A stretch of DNA of 64,000 nucleotides, from assembly GCA_002686085.1 (NCBI GenBank), contig NZAC01000006.1, forward strand, positions 48,036 to 112,035, in the 5' to 3' direction. The translations under genes were made by a program, and so were the position numbers. This document shows, one piece after another, positions 55,109-63,856 of this stretch. Source of the DNA: Roseibacillus sp. (GTDB taxonomy: Bacteria; Verrucomicrobiota; Verrucomicrobiia; Verrucomicrobiales; Akkermansiaceae). Within the stretch, counting starts at the first letter, position 1; each line of letters opens with the position of its first letter. Under the pieces are notes generated by a model. That model did no database searches. It was not told where the DNA came from and was given only the letters and a program-made list of their open reading frames with translations.

Positions 55109-55978
55109 ATGCAAGAGCTCAGCTTTACACTAGCCATCAGCCTGCTCGTCATCTCCTGCTCTCCCGACCAGACAACCTACGAGAACCCGGCGCAGAATAG
55201 CTCAGGGATACCCCGACTTCAGAAGGATCTGGCCCGGAATTATCCCGCAGGCGTCACCCTAAACGGTGCCCAGCGAAAGTCTGTGGGCATGAAAATATGG
55301 CAGAATGAATCGGGAGGCAAGATAAGCGGACTAACCCACTGGAACGAGGGAGAAGAGTTCCCTTCCCTCGGAATTGGGCACTTCATCTGGTATCCCGCCA
55401 GGTTCAACGGACGTTGGACTGAGACTTGGCCTGAGTTCGTGAAGTTCGCACAGAACAAGGGCGTGCGGGGCATTCCTTCCCCTGCCCTCCTTCCCGACTG
55501 CCCCTGGAATAACCGAGTGGTGTTTCAGCGCGACTTTAACGGAAAGGCCCTCACAGCGCTTCGTAGCTGGCTCGTATCCAACATCGATGTTCAGACCGAA
55601 TTCATCATGGCCAAGTCACGGGCCGCCCTGCCGCAGATCATGGCAGCTGCCCCTGCAAGTCAGCGGACACGCATCGAGGCCAACTATGGAAAGGTTGCTA
55701 CGACGCCCAATGGCATCTACGCCTTGATTGATTACGTGAATTTCAAGGGTGATGGAACCAATCCCAGAGAGCGATACAAAGGGCAGGGTTGGGGTCTCAT
55801 GTGGGTTCTCGCGGAAATGCGACCGGTTCCACGCGGTCAGGCTGCGGCCCGGGAATTCGCAGCTGCAGCCAAGCGGTGCCTGGATCGCCGGGTTCAAAAC
55901 TCTCCCCCCGACAGAGGAGAACAACGTTGGACAGCTGGCTGGCACAATCGCTGTAATACCTATGCTGCTCCCTTCTGA
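55109..55978 (+). CDS. Conserved lipoprotein, lysozyme-like fold possible
   Basis: 289 residues from ATG 55109 (frame open to 54842, overlapping the DUF3147 gene). Lipobox LLVISC with cysteine at about residue 14. The conserved-looking core KIWQNESGGKISGLTHWNEGEEFPSLGIGHF includes a glutamate and a G.GH arrangement as in lysozyme-type glycosidases, followed by DYVNFKGDGTNPRERYKGQGWGLMWVLAEM. No confident family was assigned; peptidoglycan cleavage is inference. Its end lies 75 bases before ndk. Confidence 0.75.
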   Translation: MQELSFTLAISLLVISCSPDQTTYENPAQNSSGIPRLQKDLARNYPAGVTLNGAQRKSVGMKIWQNESGGKISGLTHWNEGEEFPSLGIGHFIWYPARFNGRWTETWPEFVKFAQNKGVRGIPSPALLPDCPWNNRVVFQRDFNGKALTALRSWLVSNIDVQTEFIMAKSRAALPQIMAAAPASQRTRIEANYGKVATTPNGIYALIDYVNFKGDGTNPRERYKGQGWGLMWVLAEMRPVPRGQAAAREFAAAAKRCLDRRVQNSPPDRGEQRWTAGWHNRCNTYAAPF

Positions 55979-56053
55979 AACCGCGGTTCTTCTCAATCTC
56001 CTGTCTCTTCCCTTTGACTTGACCCTCCCTCCCCGCGATGCAAGCTGCCGCTG

Positions 56054-56488
56054 ATGGCTACTGAAACTACTCTTGTTCTCTTCAAACCTGACGGCATCCA
56101 GCAGGGTCTCTCGGGTGTTGTCCTGGATCGCTTTCTTAAAGAGGGGTTCCGTATTCGCGGCCTCAAGATGCTTGAAGCCAGCGATGAACTCATCAACGAG
56201 CACTATTCTCACATCGTACAGTTTGACTTCTTCCCTGCGATTCAAGCCTTCATGCAGGAAACCCCGATTATCGCCCTCGCGCTGGAAGCCGATGACGGCA
56301 TTAGCAGAGCACGGAAGCTTCTTGGACCCACCGACTCCAAGGAGGCGGAAGCGGGAACGATCCGTGGTGATTATGGCTGTAAGGATGAATCTTCCAAAAC
56401 GCGGAATATCTGCCACGCCTCTGATAGTCCCGAGGCCGCTGAAGCCGAGCTTCAACGGTTTTTCAACGAAGGAGAAATCTTCGCCTGA
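56054..56488 (+). CDS. ndk: Nucleoside diphosphate kinase
   Basis: 144 residues, typical Ndk length. It transfers gamma-phosphate between nucleoside tri- and diphosphates through a phosphohistidine. ETTLVLFKPDGIQQGLSG and the active-site NICHASDSPE are visible; the usual NxxHGSDS has Ala for Gly, a substitution also seen in other bacteria. GTIRGDYG is also present. Cytoplasmic. Confidence 0.96.
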   Translation: MATETTLVLFKPDGIQQGLSGVVLDRFLKEGFRIRGLKMLEASDELINEHYSHIVQFDFFPAIQAFMQETPIIALALEADDGISRARKLLGPTDSKEAEAGTIRGDYGCKDESSKTRNICHASDSPEAAEAELQRFFNEGEIFA

Positions 56489-56548
56489 ATGCAGCGGTAA
56501 CCTGCCGGCATGTTCGGCAGGCAATGAACCTCGTGATCTGCGGGGACA

Positions 56549-57100
56549 TTAACCCTTGCGAAGCACCACCAGGAAAGGGCCTATATCCGTTCCGGCTAAC
56601 CCGTGGGTATCCATCATGGCTCCCCCCAAAGCTAGTTTGTGGGCAGCCTCCAGTACGGCTCTGCCTTCCTCCTGCCCACCCGGGTGACCACGATAACATG
56701 CGACCGTAAGAATACCCTCTGCCCGAATCACTTCCCAGGCCCGCTCTAGGCCAATCACGGTTTCCTCCCATCCAGTGCGGATTTGATGATTCCCACCTGG
56801 AAGGTATCCTAAATTAAACATCACGGCAGCGACCGGATTAATGACATAGTCACCTAGTCTCACATGGCTCTCCCGGATAAGAGAGACCCTGTTGCTCGGA
56901 ACACCGGACGCCTCAAGATTAGCTCGAGTGGAAATCAAGGCTTCCTCTTGGATATCAAAGGCGAACACCCGCCCGCCAGCACCAACAAGTTTCGCCAAGA
57001 ATACGGTATCATGTCCGTTCCCCGCAGTGGCATCAACAACCTCCTCTCCCTCTTTTACCGCTGCTCGCACAGCTTCATGCGCTCTCTCGGTAATTCGCAT
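56549..57100 (-). CDS. Class I SAM-dependent methyltransferase (YtqB/rRNA methylase type)
   Basis: 183 residues from ATG 57100 (frame open to 57127). SAM-binding VVDATAGNGHDTVFLAKLVG, AFDIQEEAL, then VMFNLGYLPGGNH and late VACYRGHPGGQEEG fit the putative rRNA methylase family PF06962. The start lies 10 bases downstream of the DAO-type gene's stop, so they are co-transcribed. The target is unknown; some relatives modify tRNA wobble uridine. Confidence 0.88.
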   Translation of the reverse strand: MRITERAHEAVRAAVKEGEEVVDATAGNGHDTVFLAKLVGAGGRVFAFDIQEEALISTRANLEASGVPSNRVSLIRESHVRLGDYVINPVAAVMFNLGYLPGGNHQIRTGWEETVIGLERAWEVIRAEGILTVACYRGHPGGQEEGRAVLEAAHKLALGGAMMDTHGLAGTDIGPFLVVLRKG

Positions 57101-57110
57101 CGTTATGATT

Positions 57111-58118
57111 CTACCCCACGAAGGCATCTATATTCAAATCCTCTTCAATCTCACGATTCTCGCAGAGGAAGGCCGCCAGTCGATCTGCTACTCCCGGTGC
57201 ATAAAGCACGCCCTTTGAACCCAGACCATTAAAGACGAAAAGGTTCTCATTCTCCGGATGAGAGCCGATCACCGGACGACTCTGTCGGATAATCGGACGA
57301 ATACCCGCTACATGCTCGACCGTCTCAAAGGAAAGAGCCGTAAATGAGCGCACTAGGTTCTCAACCTGAAGCCGGCCGGAAGTCGTTACCGAATCTGTTA
57401 GATCATCCCAGCTGTAGGTAGACCCAACCCGGAAGAGACCTTGCCCAAGAGGAATCATCCAGCCATTCCGGCTGAGAACACGATTCTCGGGTTGCCCAGG
57501 AATTCGAACGGTCAGAATTTCACCCTTTGCCCTGCGCTCGGGAAGAAACCCGAATGGCTCCGAGCCAAGGCCTGCTGCTCCGGCGCACATGATAGTGGGC
57601 TTCTCAACCTCCAGGCCACTGGCAAGATCAACCTCTCCAGTCTCCAGGAGACCGGAATCCCGAAAGAATATACCGGAGGATTCGAGAAAACGTCTAGTAT
57701 CGAGACGGCCACCACCTTTCCAGATAACCCCACCGTAGGGTGCCTCACAGGGACAATCCTTCCCCTCGAGAAATGCTCCTGTCCAAGGCTGTAACAGCTC
57801 GTGCTTGCGGTCAAACATTCGGCGCTCCTCTGCGCCGGCAAAAAGACGCAAGATCGGAATCTCATAGAAGAACTGTTCACCGAGAACACCTTCCACCTCT
57901 CGATAAAAACCCAGAGCCTCATCAAGAAATTCAGAAAGGCGCCAGCTAGGATTCAGACTTCGCCCAGTTACCGGGGTGAGGAGCCCAGCTGAGATTGCAG
58001 AAGCGCTCCGCCCCTCCCCAAGGTGGAGCAATCGAAACTTTTTCCCCCGGCTCCAAAGGCGCCACGCGAGACACGTTCCAGCCAAGCCCTGTCCAACGAT
58101 AGTAAGTTGTCCTTGCAT
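57111..58118 (-). CDS. FAD-dependent oxidoreductase, DAO (ThiO/MnmC-like) family
   Basis: 335 residues. The FAD-binding GQGLAGTCLAW (GxGxxG) is at the N-terminus, and the late GIRPIIRQSRPVIGSHPENENLFVFNGLGSKGVLYAPG segment is characteristic of D-amino-acid-oxidase-like proteins such as ThiO and MnmC. No other thiamine or tRNA-modification partner is present except the neighbouring methyltransferase. A tRNA wobble-uridine role is a tempting but unproven link because some PF06962 enzymes act on the same base as MnmC. Confidence 0.86.
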   Translation of the reverse strand: MQGQLTIVGQGLAGTCLAWRLWSRGKKFRLLHLGEGRSASAISAGLLTPVTGRSLNPSWRLSEFLDEALGFYREVEGVLGEQFFYEIPILRLFAGAEERRMFDRKHELLQPWTGAFLEGKDCPCEAPYGGVIWKGGGRLDTRRFLESSGIFFRDSGLLETGEVDLASGLEVEKPTIMCAGAAGLGSEPFGFLPERRAKGEILTVRIPGQPENRVLSRNGWMIPLGQGLFRVGSTYSWDDLTDSVTTSGRLQVENLVRSFTALSFETVEHVAGIRPIIRQSRPVIGSHPENENLFVFNGLGSKGVLYAPGVADRLAAFLCENREIEEDLNIDAFVG

Positions 58119-58158
58119 GGAGCCTTGTTCCTTTACTTAAACCCTCGTCAATCCTCCC

Positions 58159-59931
58159 TTACGTGAGAGGCCAGACCAACGGAATAAGTAGACAGGCAAT
58201 AATTCCTACAAGAATATTAAGGGGCAACCCAAAGAATACAAAGTCCCGGTAATTGTAGCCTCCGGGTCCATAGACAAGAAGATTCGTCTGATATCCCATA
58301 GGCGTGGCCATTGCGGTGGAGGCCGCGAAGGCAACTGCCATGATAAAAGGTTCCGGATGACATCCTAGCTTGGTGGCAAGCTCAATCCCCAATGGCGCAC
58401 AGAGAACAGCTGCGGGCTTATTCAAAATTAAAAGGCTCAATGCTGCCGCCATGAAATAAAACACCCATAACGTCACGTGTGGGCCCCACCCTCCAGTAGC
58501 CGTGTAGAGCTGCCCTGCCGCTATCTCAAGAGCACCGGTCCTATCCATGGCAGTGCCTAGCGCGATCATTCCCGCAATCAGGACCAGAACCGACCAGTCG
58601 ATAGAGCTGTAGGCATCCCGAGCAGTAAGTACTCCCGACAACACAAGAAATGCGGCTCCTCCGAGCGCCAGCACGCTGATCGGGGCAAGGCCAGTGGCAG
58701 CAAGCAGAACCACCATGAGAATCGTTCCCAGAGCCAGAGGAGCTTTATGGGGCTCAACGACCTCATCATGGACACCCTCCAGCAAGATGAACTCATTCTT
58801 TCTCCTTAAACTCTCCAGCGCATCGGACGTACCCCGGACGAGTAGAATATCGCCCATCCTGAGTTCGAGGTCAGCAATTTCACGCTGATGGTGCCGCCCA
58901 CGCCGCTGCAAAGCGAATACCGAAACATCAAAGCGCTGGCGCAGCCCGAGTTCTCGACAACTCTGACCAATGAGAGGCGACTCCGGCGCAACCATCAGTT
59001 CAAAGAGCGTCATTTCTACCCGTTTCACCTCAGAGCCATCGTCCTGGAGATCAGGTGCGATACTGATGGAGTGCTGCCTGTCGAGCTCGAGAATCTTGTT
59101 AAGTTCACCGCGGATCAGAAGAATATCGCCTTCATGAAGAAGCATCTCTGACTCCAGACGCTGGACACGATCACCTCGGATGAGTTCGGCCACCTTGATC
59201 CCCGCTGATGCAAGCGGTGTGTCCGCAAGGTTCTTTCCGATCAGATCTGAATCCAATCCTATGCTCACCTGTGTGATATATTCCTTGGCCTCATCCGCTG
59301 ACAGAGTTGAGGCAATCGTCGTATGATTGGGTAGGAGGCGCCATGAAAACAGAAGCAGATAGGCCATCCCTACCAAAACGATAACGATGCCTACCCCTGT
59401 GAACTCAAACATCCCTACGCCGAACCCGATCTCGGCAGCATAGGAAGCGATAAGGATATTTGACGAGGTCCCAATCAAAGTGCAGCTGCCGCCCAGCATT
59501 GAAGCAAACGAGATCGGCATGAGAAACTTGGATGGACTTGCCCCAAGACGCGCGCAAACGGTCAGCACTGCCGGTATAAAGACAACTACTACAGGGGTGT
59601 TGTTGATGAAGGCGGACATGAAGCATACCGCACATAGGGCCATCACCATGAAACGCATCGGGCTGCCGCGTGAAAAATCCGCTAATTTTGCTCCCAGGGC
59701 TCGAACCAGACCGCTTCTCATCAGAGCGGCACTCAGGACAAACATTGCCGCAATGGTCACCAGCGCTTCATTACTGAATCCAAGAAGAAGATCCTTCGGC
59801 TTCAAGATGCCAAGAGCACCTAAAACGACGATAATCAAGACCCCCACAATATCTGTCCTGACCCGATCGGTGACAAATAATACGACCGTGAGCAACAGCA
59901 TCACGTATACCACTATTACTTCCCAAGTCAT
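58159..59931 (-). CDS. SLC13-type permease with two TrkA-C domains
   Basis: 590 residues from ATG 59931 (frame open to 59973). Membrane segments flank a soluble middle: N-terminal transporter half (about 1-205, containing FINNTPVVVVFIPAV), two TrkA-C (RCK-C) regulatory domains (about 215-295 and 310-395), then the second half with LNKPAAVLCAPLGIEL. The paired NTP/NKP motifs of the DASS/CitM superfamily are visible. These proteins import dicarboxylates, sulfate or other anions with Na+. The substrate is unknown. Confidence 0.9.
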   Translation of the reverse strand: MTWEVIVVYVMLLLTVVLFVTDRVRTDIVGVLIIVVLGALGILKPKDLLLGFSNEALVTIAAMFVLSAALMRSGLVRALGAKLADFSRGSPMRFMVMALCAVCFMSAFINNTPVVVVFIPAVLTVCARLGASPSKFLMPISFASMLGGSCTLIGTSSNILIASYAAEIGFGVGMFEFTGVGIVIVLVGMAYLLLFSWRLLPNHTTIASTLSADEAKEYITQVSIGLDSDLIGKNLADTPLASAGIKVAELIRGDRVQRLESEMLLHEGDILLIRGELNKILELDRQHSISIAPDLQDDGSEVKRVEMTLFELMVAPESPLIGQSCRELGLRQRFDVSVFALQRRGRHHQREIADLELRMGDILLVRGTSDALESLRRKNEFILLEGVHDEVVEPHKAPLALGTILMVVLLAATGLAPISVLALGGAAFLVLSGVLTARDAYSSIDWSVLVLIAGMIALGTAMDRTGALEIAAGQLYTATGGWGPHVTLWVFYFMAAALSLLILNKPAAVLCAPLGIELATKLGCHPEPFIMAVAFAASTAMATPMGYQTNLLVYGPGGYNYRDFVFFGLPLNILVGIIACLLIPLVWPLT

Positions 59932-60018
59932 TCGTGCGCCACTAGGAATGCACCGCCTGTCGTGAGTGGTCAATCTGAACCGCAGCTCACCGCATCACGA
60001 TCTGGAACAGGAGCCTTG

Positions 60019-60816
60019 CTAGAGCGTGAAATTGGGGCTCTGCCTGAGGAAGCTCCGAGGATTTTCGTAAATCACTTTTTCGACAAGCTCACCAGCGTGT
60101 TGGCGCTTCTTCATCTCCAAGGCACATTTGATGACGGCCAGAGGATCAGAAATTCCCCAGTCACATGCCGAATTCATCCAAATGCGCTCCATCCCAAATG
60201 TCTCAAGAATGTCGATGGCCCTACCTGGCGTACATTTTGACTCAGGATACAGCGTCATCCCCGCCCAGAAGCCCGCATCAAGAGCAATGGCCGCAGTATG
60301 CTCTTCGACATGGTCAATAACCACACGATCAGGATTGACCTGAGCGTTTTTCAAAGCGTCCACAATCAAACGCGTCCCCTTGAGCTTGTCCTCAAGGTGA
60401 GGGGTATGAACGAGGATGGGGAGATCTCGCTCCTTTGCGAGAGCGATGTGCTCCTCTAGAATCGTATGCTCGTTTTTCGTATTCTTGTTCAGGCCAATCT
60501 CTCCAATCCCGAGCACGGTAGGCTTATCAAGGAATTCCGGGATGATCGACAAGACCTCTCTTCCAAAAACAACATCATCGCTTTCCTTCGGATTGATACA
60601 GAGCCAGGTAAAATGCGGAATTCCAAATTTTGCAGCTCGGGCAGGTTCATACTGAGTTAACTGACGGAAATAATCCTTGAACCCCTCTACTGATCCTCTG
60701 TCGTATCCCGCCCAGAAAGCAGGTTCACAAAGAGCCTCACATCCGGCCTGCGCAATAGACTGGTAGTCGTCTGTGGTCCGACTGACCATATGAGCGTGCG
60801 GTTCGATATAACGCAT
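60019..60816 (-). CDS. TatD-family metal-dependent hydrolase (EboB-like)
   Basis: 265 residues. The metal site is visible: EPHAH (His7, His9), LGIGEIGLNKN (Glu), LVHTPH (His), VIDHVEEH (His) and NSACDWGISD (Asp). Length fits the TatD/EboB group. EboB proteins are TatD-type members of the Ebo metabolite-trafficking cluster. It follows the small gene at 60858-61124 after 41 bases on the same strand, and the two are divergent from EboE/EboC-like genes, which supports the Ebo assignment. The substrate is unknown. Confidence 0.85.
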   Translation of the reverse strand: MRYIEPHAHMVSRTTDDYQSIAQAGCEALCEPAFWAGYDRGSVEGFKDYFRQLTQYEPARAAKFGIPHFTWLCINPKESDDVVFGREVLSIIPEFLDKPTVLGIGEIGLNKNTKNEHTILEEHIALAKERDLPILVHTPHLEDKLKGTRLIVDALKNAQVNPDRVVIDHVEEHTAAIALDAGFWAGMTLYPESKCTPGRAIDILETFGMERIWMNSACDWGISDPLAVIKCALEMKKRQHAGELVEKVIYENPRSFLRQSPNFTL

Positions 60817-60857
60817 GATATTCTCGGGTGTGCAGATGAATGTTGAGGTGCTACGCC

Positions 60858-61124
60858 CTAGTCTTGGGGTGCACCGTAAGCAAACTGGATCGTGGAGCTT
60901 TCCACCGGCTCTGTTGAATGATCGGAGAGTGATTCCAGAACCGCCTTGGCGCGGGGTTGATCTCCCGGATTCAACATCGCCTCCATAGCCTTGAGAAAGC
61001 CGGAATGGCGAAAGTCACTTTCTCCTTCATGACGATCGAGCCGGTCAAGAAACGCGGCAATGTCGATCAACTTGTAGCGAGCATCCATGAAATAGAGGTC
61101 GAGGATGTCTGTCTTGCTGGGCAT
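60858..61124 (-). CDS. Small conserved protein upstream of the TatD-like gene
   Basis: 88 residues from ATG 61124; the frame runs to 61409 but the earlier part lacks protein features. A helical acidic protein: KTDILDLYFMDARYKLIDIAAFLDRLDRHEGE, then SGFLKAMEAMLNPGDQPRAKAVLESL. No signal peptide. It occupies the place that EboA holds in classical clusters but is much shorter, and I do not assert homology. It ends 41 bases before the TatD-like gene, so it is probably co-transcribed. It could be a partner of the hydrolase. Confidence 0.65.
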   Translation of the reverse strand: MPSKTDILDLYFMDARYKLIDIAAFLDRLDRHEGESDFRHSGFLKAMEAMLNPGDQPRAKAVLESLSDHSTEPVESSTIQFAYGAPQD

Positions 61125-61221
61125 GCGGGGAATGTAGCCACCCGGAAAAGAATTCTGAAGGAGTAATTTGGCATAAAATCTACTGGCCCATTCTCGTTTC
61201 CCGGGGAATACAGGTCCGGGC

Positions 61222-61545
61222 ATGGGAGAACGCGACTTGGGAACACAACCTTTTGACCTTCTGATGGAGGCTTGGGGGCTCACGAACACGAACTTGGTTG
61301 AAACCTCACCGGAGCAGCTCACCCACAAGCAGGTTAGGCGCGCACGGTCAGGACGCCAGCTGACCCTCAAGATGATGATGAAAATCAACCGGACCTTCAA
61401 TATCGCCATCTGGTCGAAGCTCGATAATGAGCAAAAGGAAAAGTTTATCGAATATGGACATCGAGATCTCTTCTCCTATGCCAAGGGCCATGACAGCGGA
61501 TCCCCGGACCCCAATAAAGAACTGGCCGCAGAGATTCGGGGTTGA
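61222..61545 (+). CDS. Small HTH-like conserved protein, divergent to the TatD pair
   Basis: 107 residues from ATG 61222. The middle, PEQLTHKQVRRARSGRQLTLKMMMKINRTFNIAIW, resembles a Cro/XRE-type helix-turn-helix (LT.KQV..AR.GR.LT), followed by EQKEKFIEYGHRDLFSYAKGHD. It is divergent from the 88-residue gene (97 bases apart) and 93 bases before the EboE-like gene. It may be a local regulator; DNA binding is inferred from the pattern only. Confidence 0.65.
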   Translation: MGERDLGTQPFDLLMEAWGLTNTNLVETSPEQLTHKQVRRARSGRQLTLKMMMKINRTFNIAIWSKLDNEQKEKFIEYGHRDLFSYAKGHDSGSPDPNKELAAEIRG

Positions 61546-61638
61546 CCACGGCTCCCGCCAAGCTTCACTCGGCCTTCAACTCGTACTTTTATGAACCTTT
61601 TCTCATAAAGAGAATCTTGTCATCACTTCGTTCGTATC

Positions 61639-62784
61639 GTGCATCTTGATCACAACCACCACCTTTCCTACTGTACGAATATCCATCCTGCTGAAACGTG
61701 GGTGGAAACTCTGGGGGCACTGCAGGAGCACACCTTGAAGGTCAGGGACGAAGTGAGTCCGGACAAACCCTATGCGATCGGACTTCGCCTCTCTGCAGAC
61801 GCAGCCAGAGAACTTCTGGAGGGCGACAACCTTCCATCCTTCAAGGCCTGGCTCTCTGAACACGACTGCTATGTTTTCACTATCAACGGATTCCCCTACG
61901 GATCTTTCCACGGGACCCGTGTGAAGGAGAACGTCTATCGACCCGACTGGTCCTCACCAGACCGCCTGCTCTATACCAACAACCTGTTCGATATTATTGC
62001 TCAACTGGCACCCGAGGGCGTGGAGGGATCCGTTTCAACCCTGCCAGGTTCATTCAAATCCTTCGAAGCTGATGAGTCTGCCATCTTCGAGCATCTCGAG
62101 GCCTGCGCGCGACATATCGAGCTACTGGCAGAGCGCACTGGACGGGATCTGCACCTCGGGCTGGAACCAGAGCCTCTCGGCCACTTTGAACACACCCGGG
62201 ACACTGTTTCCTTTTTTGATCGCTTGCTGGATAGCTCTGACGATCCAGAACTCCTTCTCCGTAGAATTGGGATTAATTATGACACCTGCCATTTCGCCGT
62301 AGAGTTCAATGACTGTCACACGGCCCTCGATACCTTTCGGAAGGCCGGATTACGCATTTCCAAGGTTCACCTTTCCAACGCGCTGGCATTCGATCTCGAC
62401 ACCCCCAGTGCTCTTGAGGCGATCGCTCAATTTCACGAACCCACCTACCTGCATCAGCTGATAACCTCTGGAAACGGAACCAATCTGTATTTTACGGACC
62501 TTCCGGAAGCCCTTGCGGAGCTCAGAGACCCTGCATTCGGCTCTCAAGGACAGCAAGAAGCTCGGGTTCACTTTCACATACCGCTGTATGCCGAGCCAGA
62601 ACCGCCCCTCCGGTCAACCAAAGATCACGTCGGCGATCTCCTTGATTACCGCAAATCCCATCCGGAATTCTGCTCTCACTTCGAAATAGAAACCTACACC
62701 TGGGGCGTCCTTCCCGGAGACCTTCAGAAACCAATCGTTAGGCAGATTGCTGAAGAATACCGATGGGTATTTTCTCAACTATAA
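61639..62784 (+). CDS. eboE: EboE-like TIM-barrel metabolite-traffic protein
   Basis: 381 residues from GTG 61639. The beginning HLDHNHHLSYCTNIHPAETW, then GLRLSADAARELLEG, INGFPYGSFHGTRVKENVYRPDW and the barrel core DLHLGLEPEPLG, RRIGINYDTCHFAVEF and KVHLSNAL match EboE, a xylose-isomerase/sugar-phosphate-isomerase-like family. Known Ebo systems link it to movement or processing of a metabolite before export; its reaction is not settled. The gene is 27 bases before the EboC-like prenyltransferase, so one operon is likely. Confidence 0.88.
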   Translation: MHLDHNHHLSYCTNIHPAETWVETLGALQEHTLKVRDEVSPDKPYAIGLRLSADAARELLEGDNLPSFKAWLSEHDCYVFTINGFPYGSFHGTRVKENVYRPDWSSPDRLLYTNNLFDIIAQLAPEGVEGSVSTLPGSFKSFEADESAIFEHLEACARHIELLAERTGRDLHLGLEPEPLGHFEHTRDTVSFFDRLLDSSDDPELLLRRIGINYDTCHFAVEFNDCHTALDTFRKAGLRISKVHLSNALAFDLDTPSALEAIAQFHEPTYLHQLITSGNGTNLYFTDLPEALAELRDPAFGSQGQQEARVHFHIPLYAEPEPPLRSTKDHVGDLLDYRKSHPEFCSHFEIETYTWGVLPGDLQKPIVRQIAEEYRWVFSQL

Positions 62785-62811
62785 CTGCGGCCAAACTGGT
62801 CCTCCTGCCCC

Positions 62812-63804
62812 ATGAGAGAAAAGAGCCAGCGTATTCTTGATCTCCTTGCCATTGGGCGAGTGTCCAATCTCCCTACTGTCTGGTCGAACGGGCTCACAGG
62901 GTTTTTGGTGGCAAGATGCTTCCACGAAGCACCGGAGGATCTGACCAGGGAAATTGGCCTTATCGCTCTTCTCCTGGGATCCACCAGCTGCGCCTACCTC
63001 TTCGGCACCTTCCTGAACGACTGGAAGGATGCCTCGTTTGACGAGCAATACCGCCCCGAGCGTGCGATTCCAAGTGGACGCTGGTCACGCCGTGCGATTG
63101 GCAGTATCGCACTCGTCCTCTCAATCCTCGCTACGGCCTGTCTTATACCCCTCAGCCTCTCCTCTACCATTGTCCCTCTTCTCGGAACCGCGCTTCTTAT
63201 CAGCATCGTCTGCTATACCGTTCTGCATAAGAAAACCCCGACGGCAATTATTCCGATGGGACTCTGCCGGGGCCTCCTCTATCCGCTTGGATTTTTCACC
63301 GCTGCAAGCTCGTCTCCCGGACTGGCTCATTCTATTCAGCCTCTTCCCATAATCATTCTTATCGGCGTAGGATCTCTCGTCTATGTGGCCGGACTTACCC
63401 TTGCAGCCCGTTACGAAAGTGGACCCGCCGGAGGGACTATTCCCCGACTCACCCTGCGCCTTCTTCTTTTCGCCTGCCTTCTCACTCACAACTGGTGGTG
63501 GATCAGCGGACAATCCGGAGACCTTGGAGGAACTTCTGCCTTCCTCTCTGCCCTCCCGGCTCTCGCCGTATTTGTTCTCTGGACCGCTCGCAGCCTCTCC
63601 GTTCTTCGAAAATCTGTTCCGGAATTTGTCTCGCGCTCACTCGCAGGCATCTGCCTCGTGGATCTGCTGGCGTTTCCAGGAATCACGATCATGTTGCAGG
63701 CATCCAACACTTCAGTAATTTCCTGCCCCACCCTTCTCCCCTGCCTGCCATTATCATGTATGGTTCTATCTCTGGTTCTCCAGCGAGTTGCACCTGCAAC
63801 CTGA
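62812..63804 (+). CDS. eboC: UbiA-family prenyltransferase (EboC-like)
   Basis: 330 residues with about eight hydrophobic segments. The catalytic aspartate motif is complete: N69-D70-W-K-D73-A-S-F-D77, in FLNDWKDASFD, followed by QYRPERAIPSGRWS as in UbiA proteins. N26 in VWSNGLTG is also typical. EboC is the UbiA member of the Ebo cluster and should attach or transfer a prenyl group, or form a lipid-linked intermediate, at the membrane. It sits between EboE and a probable exporter, giving the order expected of a membrane-metabolite pathway. Confidence 0.9.
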   Translation: MREKSQRILDLLAIGRVSNLPTVWSNGLTGFLVARCFHEAPEDLTREIGLIALLLGSTSCAYLFGTFLNDWKDASFDEQYRPERAIPSGRWSRRAIGSIALVLSILATACLIPLSLSSTIVPLLGTALLISIVCYTVLHKKTPTAIIPMGLCRGLLYPLGFFTAASSSPGLAHSIQPLPIIILIGVGSLVYVAGLTLAARYESGPAGGTIPRLTLRLLLFACLLTHNWWWISGQSGDLGGTSAFLSALPALAVFVLWTARSLSVLRKSVPEFVSRSLAGICLVDLLAFPGITIMLQASNTSVISCPTLLPCLPLSCMVLSLVLQRVAPAT

Positions 63805-63856
63805 GTCCCCGTGGAGAAACCAATAGGCATGCCTCACCTTTAATCCCGGTTTGACG

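Noticed and set aside
61125-61409. N-terminal extension of the 88-residue protein
   Set aside because: It runs antisense into the HTH-like gene and has no protein features.
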